A stretch of DNA of 64,000 bases, taken from the NCBI GenBank assembly GCA_015057165.1, contig SVEY01000015.1:1-64000 (forward strand), read 5' to 3'. The notes below the pieces were generated by a model, which was given only the letters and a program-made list of their open reading frames with translations, made no database searches and had not been told where the DNA came from. This DNA is from Lachnospiraceae bacterium. Its GTDB lineage: Bacteria > Bacillota > Clostridia > Lachnospirales > Lachnospiraceae. Both the position numbers and the translations under genes were made by a program. Numbering within the stretch: position 1 is the stretch's first letter; each line of letters begins with the position of its first letter. Of this stretch, positions 28,307-36,613 are shown in pieces.

Positions 28307-29299
28307 TTAGAAATTTGTACTAAATACTTTGTAAGCCATATCTTTATCAGCTCTGTCAAGAACAATTACTCCGTAGCATGTATTGTTTTGCAGTTTTTCT
28401 TCATTAAACATTCTATTAAGTGAATCGGCATTTCCCTTAGGATGTGGGATAAGACCTTGTCCTGAAAGAGAAAGGAAGTTAATAAAGAAGGAATCATTGC
28501 CTGCTTGACAATTTAATAAACCATCTCTGAATGCATCATATTTGTTTTGAATTGAATATTTATATCTATCCTGCACCCAAAGTTGTTCATTTGCATTAAC
28601 CATTGAGAGTGCGTATGGCATATCAACTACTTCTTTTTCGCCCTGATCTACCCAGTAGAAATGTAAACCACTTAATTCATCGCCCACATTAAGGACATCT
28701 TCAAATCGTGATGCAAGAACAATTTTTCCTCTAACTTCTCCAAGGGTAGGAATTGCATTTCTTGTATACCATTTATCTGGTGACTGATTAATTTCGTCAA
28801 GAATTAGTTTTTCGGCTAAAGCCACATCATCACTAGAATTCTCTAATTTCACTGCAAATATTACAGTTTCTGTTGGATTGTCTTCTAAGAAGGAATACGC
28901 ATCCTCACATAATTTGGTAAATGTTATATTGTTAGCCCAAGGCCAAAAGCTTTCCTTACACTTAAAGCCACCATGAGTGAAAATGAATCCATCTTTTTTG
29001 TCGTTGATTTGTAATCTAACATCCAGATAGCGATAGCCATTTCTCATTTGCTCATACATAGATGTATCTTGACAGCTTGTACAATATGGAAGTGTACAAT
29101 ATTCTGTGGCGCTATCGTGAGTACCAGGAATAGAGATATTGCTTAACTTGGTTTTGTCAGAGAGCTTCGACATCCAATTAAGATATTGGTTATCCTGCTG
29201 TTTTTCCTCGGCTGCAAAAGCATTTCTAGGAGTAGCAAATGTGAATGCAAGCAGCAGTGCTAAACACAAACTCAGTAAAACTTTAATCTTTTTTTTCAT
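28307..29299 (-). CDS. Secreted phosphatidylinositol-specific phospholipase C
   Basis: A 330-residue exported enzyme that would cleave phosphatidylinositol or GPI anchors to cyclic inositol phosphate. A signal peptide (KKKIKVLLSLCLALLLAF, cleavage probably after AFA near residue 29) precedes the PLC-X domain. The catalytic histidines lie in SIPGTHDSAT and FTHGGFKCK, and YLDVRLQI supplies an expected Asp/Arg pair. No cell-wall anchor is visible, so it is probably free. The AACGAGGA ribosome site supports this start. The substrate source could be host or protozoal membranes, which is inference. Confidence 0.9.
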   Translation of the reverse strand: MKKKIKVLLSLCLALLLAFTFATPRNAFAAEEKQQDNQYLNWMSKLSDKTKLSNISIPGTHDSATEYCTLPYCTSCQDTSMYEQMRNGYRYLDVRLQINDKKDGFIFTHGGFKCKESFWPWANNITFTKLCEDAYSFLEDNPTETVIFAVKLENSSDDVALAEKLILDEINQSPDKWYTRNAIPTLGEVRGKIVLASRFEDVLNVGDELSGLHFYWVDQGEKEVVDMPYALSMVNANEQLWVQDRYKYSIQNKYDAFRDGLLNCQAGNDSFFINFLSLSGQGLIPHPKGNADSLNRMFNEEKLQNNTCYGVIVLDRADKDMAYKVFSTNF

Positions 29300-29380
29300 A
29301 AATAAATCCTCGTTTCGTATAAATGCTATTAGGTATAAAAGGATTTTAACATTTTTTGGAATATAAAAAAAGAGTTGATA

Positions 29381-29389
29381 TGTTATAAT
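29381..29389 (+). promoter_or_regulatory. Extended -10 promoter
   Basis: TGTTATAAT is a perfect extended -10 box located 32 bases before the ATG of the next small gene. No good -35 box is seen, which is usual for extended -10 promoters. Confidence 0.55.
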
Positions 29390-29421
29390 ACATAAAATAA
29401 ATATGATATGAGGAGTTTTTT

Positions 29422-29676
29422 ATGTTAGATGTAAAAGATGTATTATCTCTGGAATTTTATAAGAAATCACCTTTTCATGGTAGTTATAAAGGCATTAGAT
29501 ATCGAATTGAGAAAATTGAAAGCAAAGACGAGGTCTTTCTAAAATGTACAACATGGCCTGAGCCTTACGGATTTGAAGCTACAGATGAGAGCTTGAAAGA
29601 ATATTATGAGGCGAGTTTTAGTAATGAAGGACTTAAAGATATAGTGTCACATATCAATAATAAGGTAACAAACTAA
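29422..29676 (+). CDS. Small conserved protein of unknown function
   Basis: An 84-residue protein with a GAGGAG ribosome site and its own extended -10 promoter. The pattern YRIEKIESKDEVFLKCTTWP followed by EPYGFEATDESLKEYYEASF suggests a compact alpha/beta domain. I recall similar short proteins in Lachnospiraceae but no function. It converges on the XRE regulator gene with only 7 bases between stop codons. Confidence 0.6.
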   Translation: MLDVKDVLSLEFYKKSPFHGSYKGIRYRIEKIESKDEVFLKCTTWPEPYGFEATDESLKEYYEASFSNEGLKDIVSHINNKVTN

Positions 29677-29683
29677 TAATTCA

Positions 29684-30031
29684 TTAAAAGTTAATCTTTT
29701 TACTTCGATTTAAACCTAACAGTTTGTCTACGGCAGGTTGCATTTCACTATTAATTCTATATGAGCGAATTAATTCTTCTTCATGCTTAGTTGCTTCGAA
29801 AGAGTTACTGTTGTTGCAGAATGCAGCATTTAAATCTCTTATGTTATACAATTGACATAATTTGATTAAGCACTCTGCATCTGGGAGTGATTGTGAACTT
29901 TCCCATCCATAGACAGTTTTCTCGGCAACATATTTGCCATCTTCGCTTAACAGTATAGCAACATCTGATACTTTATAATTATTCTTTTTTCTATATAGTT
30001 TTAGTGTCTTTCCTATATCTTCTTTGTTCAT
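29684..30031 (-). CDS. XRE-family transcriptional regulator
   Basis: A 115-residue DNA-binding protein. Residues of about 5-65 form a Cro/CI-type helix-turn-helix (IGKTLKLYRKKNNYKVSDVA, KTVYGWESSQSLPD). The remaining half is charged and has no known domain. The ATG at 30031 has AGAGGG 5 bases upstream and starts at the usual N-terminus. Longer in-frame starts (30076) add an unlikely hydrophobic leader. A perfect dyad about 50 bases upstream, in the divergent region before the TM2 gene, is its likely operator, so it may repress itself and the TM2 gene. Confidence 0.82.
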   Translation of the reverse strand: MNKEDIGKTLKLYRKKNNYKVSDVAILLSEDGKYVAEKTVYGWESSQSLPDAECLIKLCQLYNIRDLNAAFCNNSNSFEATKHEEELIRSYRINSEMQPAVDKLLGLNRSKKINF

Positions 30032-30079
30032 AGTATCCCTCTTCTTCATCATAATTAAGAAAATATTGGGAGTCAAACA

Positions 30080-30098
30080 ATTCTCGAATACCGAGAAT
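30080..30098. promoter_or_regulatory. Likely operator of the XRE regulator
   Basis: ATTCTCG and CGAGAAT form a perfect 7-bp dyad with a 5-base spacer in the intergenic region between the divergent XRE and TM2 genes. The size and position suit a Cro/CI-type repressor. Confidence 0.6.
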
Positions 30099-30189
30099 GT
30101 TCAAAATAAAAATTCTTTATATGTAAGAATAATCGCTGATTTACCATAATTTAATGTTGTGATAAAATTATTTTGATGGAGGATTACAA

Positions 30190-30570
30190 ATGATTTGCAA
30201 TAGGTGTGGCTCTAGGGTTCCGGATGAATCAAAATACTGTATGTTTTGCGGAAATAGGGTCAGTAAGATACAATATTATAATGATGATAATGAGAGTGAT
30301 AATAAGAGCCTGGGTTCTTATTATCTAGATGCAGACTTTAAAGGAGATGGACCAAAATACAAGAAGACTGCAGGACTACTTGGTGTTTTTCTTGGAGCCT
30401 TTGGTATTCATAGGTTTTATCTTGGATATACAGGAATTGGAATTGCACAGATAGTAGTGTCTCTTATTACTTGTACATTAGGTGGTGCTATCTGGGGATT
30501 TATTGAAGGTCTTTGTATTCTATGCGATACAGGTATTACTACTGATGCTGATGGAAATGATCTTGTGTAA
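30190..30570 (+). CDS. TM2 domain membrane protein with zinc ribbon
   Basis: A 126-residue protein. An N-terminal zinc ribbon (CNRCGSRV then CMFCG, residues 3-21) is followed by an acidic linker and a TM2 domain: two membrane helices joined by the motif GAFGIHRFYLGYTGIGIAQI (about residues 72-92). TM2 proteins are of unknown function, sometimes linked to membrane stress. Ribosome site GGAGG precedes the ATG. It is divergent from an XRE regulator that may control it. Confidence 0.88.
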   Translation: MICNRCGSRVPDESKYCMFCGNRVSKIQYYNDDNESDNKSLGSYYLDADFKGDGPKYKKTAGLLGVFLGAFGIHRFYLGYTGIGIAQIVVSLITCTLGGAIWGFIEGLCILCDTGITTDADGNDLV

Positions 30571-30613
30571 ATACTATTACTATTATTATTACATTTTTGT
30601 ATAAGGAATTAAT

Positions 30614-31342
30614 ATGCAGGATGATGAATTAAGGAAAAAGAAAAGAATAATAGGTATAATTACAGCGGTTTTGGTGATTGTATTTCTGGGGGCACTTACT
30701 TATTTTGTAGGAAAGCCACTCATTCAATTTGTATCAGAACCAGACAAGTTTAGAGAGTGGGTTGAGTCGTATGGAGCACTTGGTGTATTGATTTTTATTG
30801 GAATTAATATGGTTCAAGTGTTTCTTGCTGTAATTCCAGGGGGACCCTTTGAGATAGCTGCAGGTTATGCTTTTGGAGTTGTTAAAGGAGCACTTATATG
30901 TGATTTTGCAATGTCTCTTGCTTCTGTAATTATTTTTTCACTTGTAAAAAAGTTTGGTATGAAATTTGTGGAACTGTTTACAGACAGGGAGAAAGTTGAG
31001 AATCTTTCCTTTTTGCAGGATAATCCTAAGTCTAAGGCTTTTATGTTTTTCTTTTATTTGGTGCCAGGCTTACCCAAAGATTTGATGTGCTATGTTGCGG
31101 GTCTTACTAAGATTTCTGTACCTTATTTTGCCATGATTAATATAGTAGGAAGATTCCCGGCAATACTCATGTCAACAATAGGTGGAAGCGCAATAGGTGA
31201 TGAGAAGTATACAATCTTCATAGTTATGATGGTTGTAATAACAGCATTATATGTTGTTGGCACAATTGCTTATAAGAAGATTACTAATAAGCATAAGAAC
31301 GAAAGTAATAATGTTGATGAATCTAATACAGATAATAAATAA
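30614..31342 (+). CDS. VTT-domain (TVP38/TMEM64) membrane protein
   Basis: A 242-residue integral membrane protein of the DedA-related VTT superfamily, members of which include lipid scramblases and undecaprenyl phosphate carriers. Hydrophobic segments lie at about residues 12-33, 55-80, 90-115, 140-165 and 195-217. The conserved patterns are PGGPFEIAAGYAFG and FYLVPGLPKDLMCYVAG. The C-terminal tail is hydrophilic (KHKNESNNVDES). It follows the TM2 gene by 43 bases. Substrate unknown. Confidence 0.87.
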   Translation: MQDDELRKKKRIIGIITAVLVIVFLGALTYFVGKPLIQFVSEPDKFREWVESYGALGVLIFIGINMVQVFLAVIPGGPFEIAAGYAFGVVKGALICDFAMSLASVIIFSLVKKFGMKFVELFTDREKVENLSFLQDNPKSKAFMFFFYLVPGLPKDLMCYVAGLTKISVPYFAMINIVGRFPAILMSTIGGSAIGDEKYTIFIVMMVVITALYVVGTIAYKKITNKHKNESNNVDESNTDNK

Positions 31343-31366
31343 AATCAGATTTCTGTGTAAAATATA

Positions 31367-31395
31367 TTGTTATGATTTTATCAATATGTTACAAT
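31367..31395 (+). promoter_or_regulatory. Promoter with Rex-like operator before the dehydratase operon
   Basis: TTGTTA (31367-31372), 17 bp and TACAAT (31390-31395) form a promoter. The -35 box starts an 18-bp dyad TTGTTATGATTTTATCAA (31367-31384), which fits the clostridial Rex pattern TTGTTAANNNNTTAACAA with two mismatches. Rex senses NADH/NAD+ and represses fermentation genes, which would suit the operon that follows. Confidence 0.55.
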
Positions 31396-31509
31396 TTAAT
31401 GTATGTAAAACGAAAAGTTTATAGTAGTTTTTTATATGTTTCTTGGATTTCCTAGACTAATATATTATTGTGGGGAATTGGAGGTACATATAGTTATGGA
31501 GGAGGGTCT

Positions 31510-32697
31510 ATGAAGGATTTAAAGCACTTATACTATTTTGAGAAGTTGCTTGAAGAAGCTCATAACGATCTGGTTCGAGAAGCCCAAAGTCAGGGGAGAA
31601 AATGTCTTGCTACTGTATGTGAGAATGTTCCTGAACCCCTATGTAATTTAGACGGGGCTTTTTCAGTTCGTTTAAGAGCACCAAGAACAGGTAGTCTTGA
31701 TATGAGTACCTATTATATGACAAGTTTTTTGTGTGAATACACAAGAGCTTTGTTAGAGCGTGCAATGGAAGGCGGGTTTAACTTTGCAGATGGTCTAGTT
31801 ACACCAGATGGTTGTTCTATGCTTAATAGATGTATTGAGAATATGGAACTATTAGATGTAATTGATAAGCCTGATTTCTTCTTTGAATATATGGAAATTC
31901 CTATGAAGGCTGATGATAATGGGTTAGCATTATATAAGCTTCAATGTGAGAATCATATCCTCAAGCCAATGAAAGAGAAGTTCGGAGTAGATGTATCTGA
32001 TAAAGCAATTAGAGAATCAGTAGAGCTTCATAATAAGGTGTGTAATATAATAAGAGAACTGGGAGATTTTAGAAAAGAAGAATACCCTAGAATAACAGGA
32101 TATGAATACCATATTATTACAATGGTTACTTATGTTGTTCCTAAGGATTTGATTCTTGATAAACTAGTTGAGACATTAGAGGAAGTAAAGAATAGAGAGC
32201 CAGATAAGACAAAGCACAGAGCGAGGGTGGTATTTGTTGGATCTGAAGTAGATGATGTTGATGTTATCAAATTAGTAGAAGATTCAGGCGCTTATGTATG
32301 TGCAGACAGATTCTGCTATGGCTCACTTCCAGGAAGAGATCCTATAGAATTAAATGATGAAGAGTATGCTCTAACTCAAGTATGTAGAGCATATATGAAT
32401 AGAGGCCAATGCCCTCGTTATATGAATCAGAAGAAGATTGTTGAGCGTAGGGAATATGTTGCTGATATCGCTAAGGAATATAATGCTGATGGTATTATAT
32501 ATGAGCAAATGAAGTTCTGCGACCCATGGGCTTATGAGAGAATGGTTGGTACAGCAGTTCTTCGTGATGATTATAATTATCCTGTGCTTATGGTTGACAG
32601 ACCTTATGCACTTGGTATGTCAGGACAAATGCGTACAAGAGTTCAAGCTTTCGTGGAAAGTATTGAGATTAAGAAAATCCAGGGAGGTGCGAAATAA
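31510..32697 (+). CDS. 2-hydroxyacyl-CoA dehydratase subunit (HgdB/FldC-like)
   Basis: One half of a heterodimeric iron-sulfur dehydratase that removes water from a 2-hydroxyacyl-CoA by ketyl radical chemistry in the anaerobic cytoplasm. The 395-residue protein shows the family core VVFVGSEVDDVDVIKLVEDS and the C-terminal FCDPWAYERM and PVLMVDRPYALGMSGQMRTR. Cysteines such as CADRFCYG are likely cluster ligands. The ATG at 31510 has GGAGGAGGG just upstream, so the in-frame TTG at 31468 is less likely. The stop overlaps the next start as TAATG. The substrate is not evident because no CoA-transferase or dehydrogenase is adjacent. Confidence 0.88.
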   Translation: MKDLKHLYYFEKLLEEAHNDLVREAQSQGRKCLATVCENVPEPLCNLDGAFSVRLRAPRTGSLDMSTYYMTSFLCEYTRALLERAMEGGFNFADGLVTPDGCSMLNRCIENMELLDVIDKPDFFFEYMEIPMKADDNGLALYKLQCENHILKPMKEKFGVDVSDKAIRESVELHNKVCNIIRELGDFRKEEYPRITGYEYHIITMVTYVVPKDLILDKLVETLEEVKNREPDKTKHRARVVFVGSEVDDVDVIKLVEDSGAYVCADRFCYGSLPGRDPIELNDEEYALTQVCRAYMNRGQCPRYMNQKKIVERREYVADIAKEYNADGIIYEQMKFCDPWAYERMVGTAVLRDDYNYPVLMVDRPYALGMSGQMRTRVQAFVESIEIKKIQGGAK

Positions 32698-34277
32698 TGG
32701 GTAAAAAGAGTAAAGAAAGAGATATAGGCGGCAAGAACCTGGGTAATTTCTATATCCCAGGTGGTAAAGTTAGAAAACGTCGTGAGTGGCGTGGACTTAA
32801 GGATACAATGTATGATTACAAATGCTGGCTTAAGATTTTGATGATTCTTGGTAAGTTCGTAGTTAAGCCTCGTAATGTTAAGGCAATGTTTCGCTATAGA
32901 TGGATGGCTAACTACTTAGCAGTTCCTATGATGACTGACAGACATACACAGGGTCTTAGAGGTGAGCATCTAAGAATTGCCCGTACAGAGTTCGACCTTA
33001 TTACAGATGACGTTGCCAAGCTTCTTGACAAGGTATTCAAGGCTGATGCAAGAACAGGTAACAACAGAGAATATAATAAGAAGGTTCTTCTTGTTGATGA
33101 GAATGAGATGACAGCACCTATGATGGGATTTCCTGATCTTGAGGTACTAAGTAGAGAGACAATATCTACATATGTTCCAGTACTTCTTAATCAGCATTCT
33201 ATGGAATACTACCTTGACCTCATCCAGGAATATGGTATGCCCGGTGATGTATGTCCTATGCCGGCAGCAGAGGCAGGTATATCTATTGCAGGTGATGCGC
33301 CACAGATTGGTAGAGCTGCAGTTCAGTGTAATACAACCTGTGACGGTTCGCTACTTGGTAACGGTGTTATCTCTAAACGTCTTGAACTGGAAGAAGGAGT
33401 TCCCTGTTTTCAGCTTGCAGCACCTCTTCGTCATAGAGAGGATGATGTACAAGAATATGCGGCTCAAGAGATTAGAAATTGTATCAAGTTCGTAGAAGAA
33501 AATACTGATGCCAAGTGGGATTGGAAGGCTTACTTCGAGTGTGCGAAGCGAGTTAATCTGGCTACGCGCTGCAGACAAGAGTGGCTGGATATGAACAAGA
33601 CTGATTATCCTCAGGTATTCGGCTCTAACCTGGCACTTTATACCGAGACTAACTATATGGCGATATGCGGTCGTGTACAGGCATTTGCCGATGCTGACAA
33701 GAAGATAACAGCATTAGCTGAGAAAGCATATAGAGAGAAGAAGATGGCCGCTAAGGAATATCGTCACAGAGCGATTATCTGGGGTGTTCAATCTCATTAT
33801 TATTTCGACTTCTTAATCTGGTTACAGAATTGCTGGGGAATTATTCCTCTTACAGATATGTTATCTATGGTTAGTACAAGAGTGCTTGCAGAAGAAGATA
33901 CTCCTGAGAATAGAGAAAAAGCTATATATGATATGGCATGGCTTCAGGAGAATATGATTATGCGTAACAGAACCCACGGTGGTTATAAGGTATTGCTTGA
34001 CGAATTGTGGGAGATTTGTGAGGAATTCAATGCAGACATGGTTATACTATGGGAGCACATTACATGTAAGGCCTTAGATGGTATGCATGGTCAGTTCGAG
34101 GAGAAGGCAAGAGAGAAGGGAATTCATCTCATGTGGGTTCAGCATCAATTGTTCGACCCTCGTGTAGTATCAAGACAGGGTGTTCGTGATGATGTTAACA
34201 GATATATGAGAACTGTTATGCGTGAAGAGCCAGTTGACCCTACACTTGAGATTTTAGAGGACGAAAATTCGTTCTAA
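32697..34277 (+). CDS. 2-hydroxyacyl-CoA dehydratase subunit (HgdA/BadE-like)
   Basis: The larger partner subunit, 526 residues. It contains the family pattern GDVCPMPAAEAGISIAGD, then VQCNTTCDGSLLGNG, whose cysteines probably bind the [4Fe-4S] cluster. The C-terminal segments EEFNADMVILWEHITCK and GIHLMWVQHQLFDPRVVS complete the fold. Codon choice here is slightly more GC-rich and regular than in neighbours, which suggests high expression. Start and upstream stop overlap by one base, with GGGAGGTG as ribosome site inside the first gene. Confidence 0.87.
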   Translation: MGKKSKERDIGGKNLGNFYIPGGKVRKRREWRGLKDTMYDYKCWLKILMILGKFVVKPRNVKAMFRYRWMANYLAVPMMTDRHTQGLRGEHLRIARTEFDLITDDVAKLLDKVFKADARTGNNREYNKKVLLVDENEMTAPMMGFPDLEVLSRETISTYVPVLLNQHSMEYYLDLIQEYGMPGDVCPMPAAEAGISIAGDAPQIGRAAVQCNTTCDGSLLGNGVISKRLELEEGVPCFQLAAPLRHREDDVQEYAAQEIRNCIKFVEENTDAKWDWKAYFECAKRVNLATRCRQEWLDMNKTDYPQVFGSNLALYTETNYMAICGRVQAFADADKKITALAEKAYREKKMAAKEYRHRAIIWGVQSHYYFDFLIWLQNCWGIIPLTDMLSMVSTRVLAEEDTPENREKAIYDMAWLQENMIMRNRTHGGYKVLLDELWEICEEFNADMVILWEHITCKALDGMHGQFEEKAREKGIHLMWVQHQLFDPRVVSRQGVRDDVNRYMRTVMREEPVDPTLEILEDENSF

Positions 34278-34309
34278 TTCTAACATATTATAATTAAGGA
34301 GATATTGAT

Positions 34310-35104
34310 ATGAAATATTATGGTGGTTGTGATTCGGGAAGTACTTATACAAAATGTGTAATTATTGATGAAAATGGAAAGCTGGTTTCTGATGTGACAT
34401 TAAAAAGCAGAATAAACTCTGTGCAAAGCTGTCAGGAGTCTCTTGATGAGGCAATTAAGAAGGTGCCTGATCTTAATAAGGCAGAAGATCTTGACTATCT
34501 CGTTGGTACTGGATATGGTCGAAACAAGGTTCCTTTTGCAGATGAGAACATATCTGAGATTAGCTGTCATGCTATGGGTGTTCATGTTGCAGATCCGAAA
34601 GTAAAAGCTATAATTGATATTGGTGGACAGGATGTTAAGGGTATCGCTGTTGATACAGACGGTACAGTTAAGAATTTCGCTATGAATGACAAATGTTCAG
34701 CTGGTACAGGAAGATTCTTCGAAGCTATGGCTAGAGCTTTCGAGATGTCTCTTAGTGATTTCTCTAAGTTGTCACTTAAAGCTAAGAACGTAATTCCTAT
34801 TACAGCGCAATGTACAGTATTTGCTGAATCAGAAGTTATTTCTCTCGTGGGTGAAGGTAAGCCTATGGATGAGATTGCAGCAGGAATTGAATTGTCAGTA
34901 GCAAAGAGATGTTTTGTAATGGCTAAGAAAGCAGGAGCAGTTGACAGCATTACCTTAACTGGTGGATGTGCTAAGAACGATGGTCTTAAAGAGGCAATTG
35001 AGAAGGTTCTTAATCTTAAGGTGATTGACTTACCAATTGATCCACAGCTTATGGGAGCACTTGGAGCAGCTGAGTTTGCACGTCAAAAAGGAATGGCAAA
35101 GTAA
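34310..35104 (+). CDS. 2-hydroxyacyl-CoA dehydratase activase (HgdC-like ATPase)
   Basis: The homodimeric ASKHA-fold ATPase that injects one electron into the dehydratase at the cost of ATP. The 264-residue protein has the phosphate loop GGCDSGSTYTKC, the DIGGQDVKGI loop, and the two conserved cysteines that hold the shared [4Fe-4S] cluster: Cys129 in DKCSAGTGRF and Cys168 in AQCTVFAESE. The length is normal. It follows the two subunit genes, completing the minimal dehydratase system. Confidence 0.93.
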   Translation: MKYYGGCDSGSTYTKCVIIDENGKLVSDVTLKSRINSVQSCQESLDEAIKKVPDLNKAEDLDYLVGTGYGRNKVPFADENISEISCHAMGVHVADPKVKAIIDIGGQDVKGIAVDTDGTVKNFAMNDKCSAGTGRFFEAMARAFEMSLSDFSKLSLKAKNVIPITAQCTVFAESEVISLVGEGKPMDEIAAGIELSVAKRCFVMAKKAGAVDSITLTGGCAKNDGLKEAIEKVLNLKVIDLPIDPQLMGALGAAEFARQKGMAK

Positions 35105-35204
35105 TATGAAAGATAAAGAAAAGAAAATTCGCGATTTAATTTATTGTAAAAAGAAATTAAATGAATACAAAGATGTTGTGACGGAAAGGAAAGGTGACAA
35201 GACT

Positions 35205-35372
35205 ATGAGTGGATGGATAATTGCTTTAATTGTAATAGCTGCAGTTATTGTTGGTTTATTCGTGCTTACGTTCCTTGTATATATGTTCAATTTAGACATG
35301 AAATTAATGGCTTCAATGGAGAAAATATTCCTTAAGCACTACGATAAAGTTGAGAGAGACGAACATTTATAG
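35205..35372 (+). CDS. Small single-pass membrane protein
   Basis: A 55-residue protein with one hydrophobic helix (WIIALIVIAAVIVGLFVLTF) and a charged C-terminus. The start at 35205 is chosen because AAAGGTGA lies upstream and the membrane helix follows at once. An in-frame ATG at 35106, 2 bases after the activase stop, would add a 33-residue lysine-rich N-terminus. It is probably part of the dehydratase operon, with no known function. Confidence 0.55.
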   Translation: MSGWIIALIVIAAVIVGLFVLTFLVYMFNLDMKLMASMEKIFLKHYDKVERDEHL

Positions 35373-35384
35373 GATGCATTATTA

Positions 35385-36356
35385 ATGAAGAGACGTAAAT
35401 TATTATGTTTGGTGGGAAGTCTCGTTGTTATAGCGCTTGGCACTACAATAACGGGATGTACTACTAGTAGCGAGAAGCAACAGCAGTATAAAAGCGAGGG
35501 ATTAGAAGCACTTAACAAAGGACAATATGCTGAAGCAGTAGAATTGTTTAATGAAGCACTTGAGATGTCGGAAGGTACTGTGTCAGATAATGAGATAGAT
35601 ATTTGTTATTGCAAAGCTGCAGCACAATTCAACGCTAATGACAAAGAAGGTGCAATTAAGACATATACAGCCCTTATTGATTATGACAAGGATAATCCTT
35701 ATCCATATTTTCTTCGTGGAAGTGTGTATCTTAAGTCAGGAGAAAAGGGGCCGGCCTTCGATGACTATAAAGATGCTATAAAAATCGACGAGAAAAATTA
35801 TGACTTATATATAGCAATATATGAGAATTTAAAGGCTATGAATTTTGAAAAAGAAGGCGAGGAATTCTTAAATATTGCATTAGAGAAAAGCGGGGATTCT
35901 GCAGAGGATTGCCTTGCACGAGGCAGAATATACACTTTGATGAAGCAATATGATGCAGCAAGGACTGCATTTGAGAAAGCAGATGACAAAAATGCTGAGG
36001 ATGCAAAGATTTATCTTGCCAATCTATATCTAGAGGAAGGTAATGAAGCAAAGTGTGATGAGATATTAGAAAGTGTTAAGAAGGACGATAATCCAAGTGC
36101 TATGGCTTGTAATGCAATTGCTACTATGGAATTAAAACGTAATAATCCTAATGAGGCTTTAATATACGTTAACAAAGGTCTTGATAAGATAATCAAGAAG
36201 AATAGAAGGGATCTTCTTAAGAATAGAATAGCAGCAACAGAAAAGCTAGGACAATTTAATGAAGCTTATCAATATGCTGCTGAATATCTAGAGGAATATC
36301 CACAAGATTTTGATGTTGTAAGGGAATTAGAGTTCTTGTCAAGTAGGATAGTTTAA
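35385..36356 (+). CDS. TPR-repeat lipoprotein
   Basis: A 323-residue exported protein. The signal peptide ends in a lipobox (TTITGC, Cys at about residue 25), followed by about seven tetratricopeptide repeats with the usual pattern (GLEALNKGQYAEAVELFNEA and NPYPYFLRGSVYLKSGE). TPR lipoproteins act as scaffolds on the outer face of the membrane. It is 12 bases after the small membrane protein and is followed by a strong terminator. The partner is unknown. Confidence 0.87.
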   Translation: MKRRKLLCLVGSLVVIALGTTITGCTTSSEKQQQYKSEGLEALNKGQYAEAVELFNEALEMSEGTVSDNEIDICYCKAAAQFNANDKEGAIKTYTALIDYDKDNPYPYFLRGSVYLKSGEKGPAFDDYKDAIKIDEKNYDLYIAIYENLKAMNFEKEGEEFLNIALEKSGDSAEDCLARGRIYTLMKQYDAARTAFEKADDKNAEDAKIYLANLYLEEGNEAKCDEILESVKKDDNPSAMACNAIATMELKRNNPNEALIYVNKGLDKIIKKNRRDLLKNRIAATEKLGQFNEAYQYAAEYLEEYPQDFDVVRELEFLSSRIV

Positions 36357-36410
36357 CTTCGTCAATATTACTGAAATTAATTTGTGAAAATAGTAAAAAA
36401 CAACATACAA

Positions 36411-36443
36411 AAGCCCATAATCCACGAGATTATGGGCTTTTTT
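36411..36443 (+). terminator. Terminator of the dehydratase/TPR operon
   Basis: A perfect 10-bp stem (GCCCATAATC with GATTATGGGC), flanked by AA and TT pairs, has a CACGA loop and is followed by TTTTTTG. Confidence 0.93.
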
Positions 36444-36488
36444 GAGGCTAGAAATTCTACCATATGTATGCTCGGCGTCAAAAATAAA

Positions 36489-36534
36489 ACACTATATGTT
36501 GTGTTTTGGTGTTGACGAAGCAAATATTGAGTGA
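36489..36534. promoter_or_regulatory. Two NrdR boxes
   Basis: ACACTATATGTTGTGT (36489-36504) matches the NrdR consensus at nearly every position. A degenerate second box (36519-36534, 11 of 16 positions) lies 30 bp away centre to centre, on the same DNA face. NrdR represses ribonucleotide reductase genes when dATP is plentiful. Confidence 0.8.
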
Positions 36535-36540
36535 TACAAT
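36512..36540 (+). promoter_or_regulatory. nrdD promoter
   Basis: TTGACG (36512-36517), a 17-bp spacer and TACAAT (36535-36540). The -35 lies just after the first NrdR box and the second box covers the spacer. Confidence 0.8.
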
Positions 36541-36552
36541 ATTCTTACGTTC

Positions 36553-36576
36553 GGCGTTACGAGGTGAAGTGACGCC
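36553..36576 (+). promoter_or_regulatory. Hairpin in the nrdD leader
   Basis: GGCGTTAC pairs with GTGACGCC (one G-U) around an 8-base loop that contains GAGGTGAA, about 37 bases before the start codon. It is too far from the true ribosome site to hide it. A role in stability or attenuation is open. Confidence 0.4.
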
Positions 36577-36613
36577 ATTTAGTATCAAAATATTTATTAA
36601 TTAGAGGTGGGAA

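Noticed and set aside
36553-36576. A riboswitch upstream of nrdD
   Set aside because: Only one simple hairpin is seen. The cobalamin riboswitch elements known from some ribonucleotide reductase leaders are absent.
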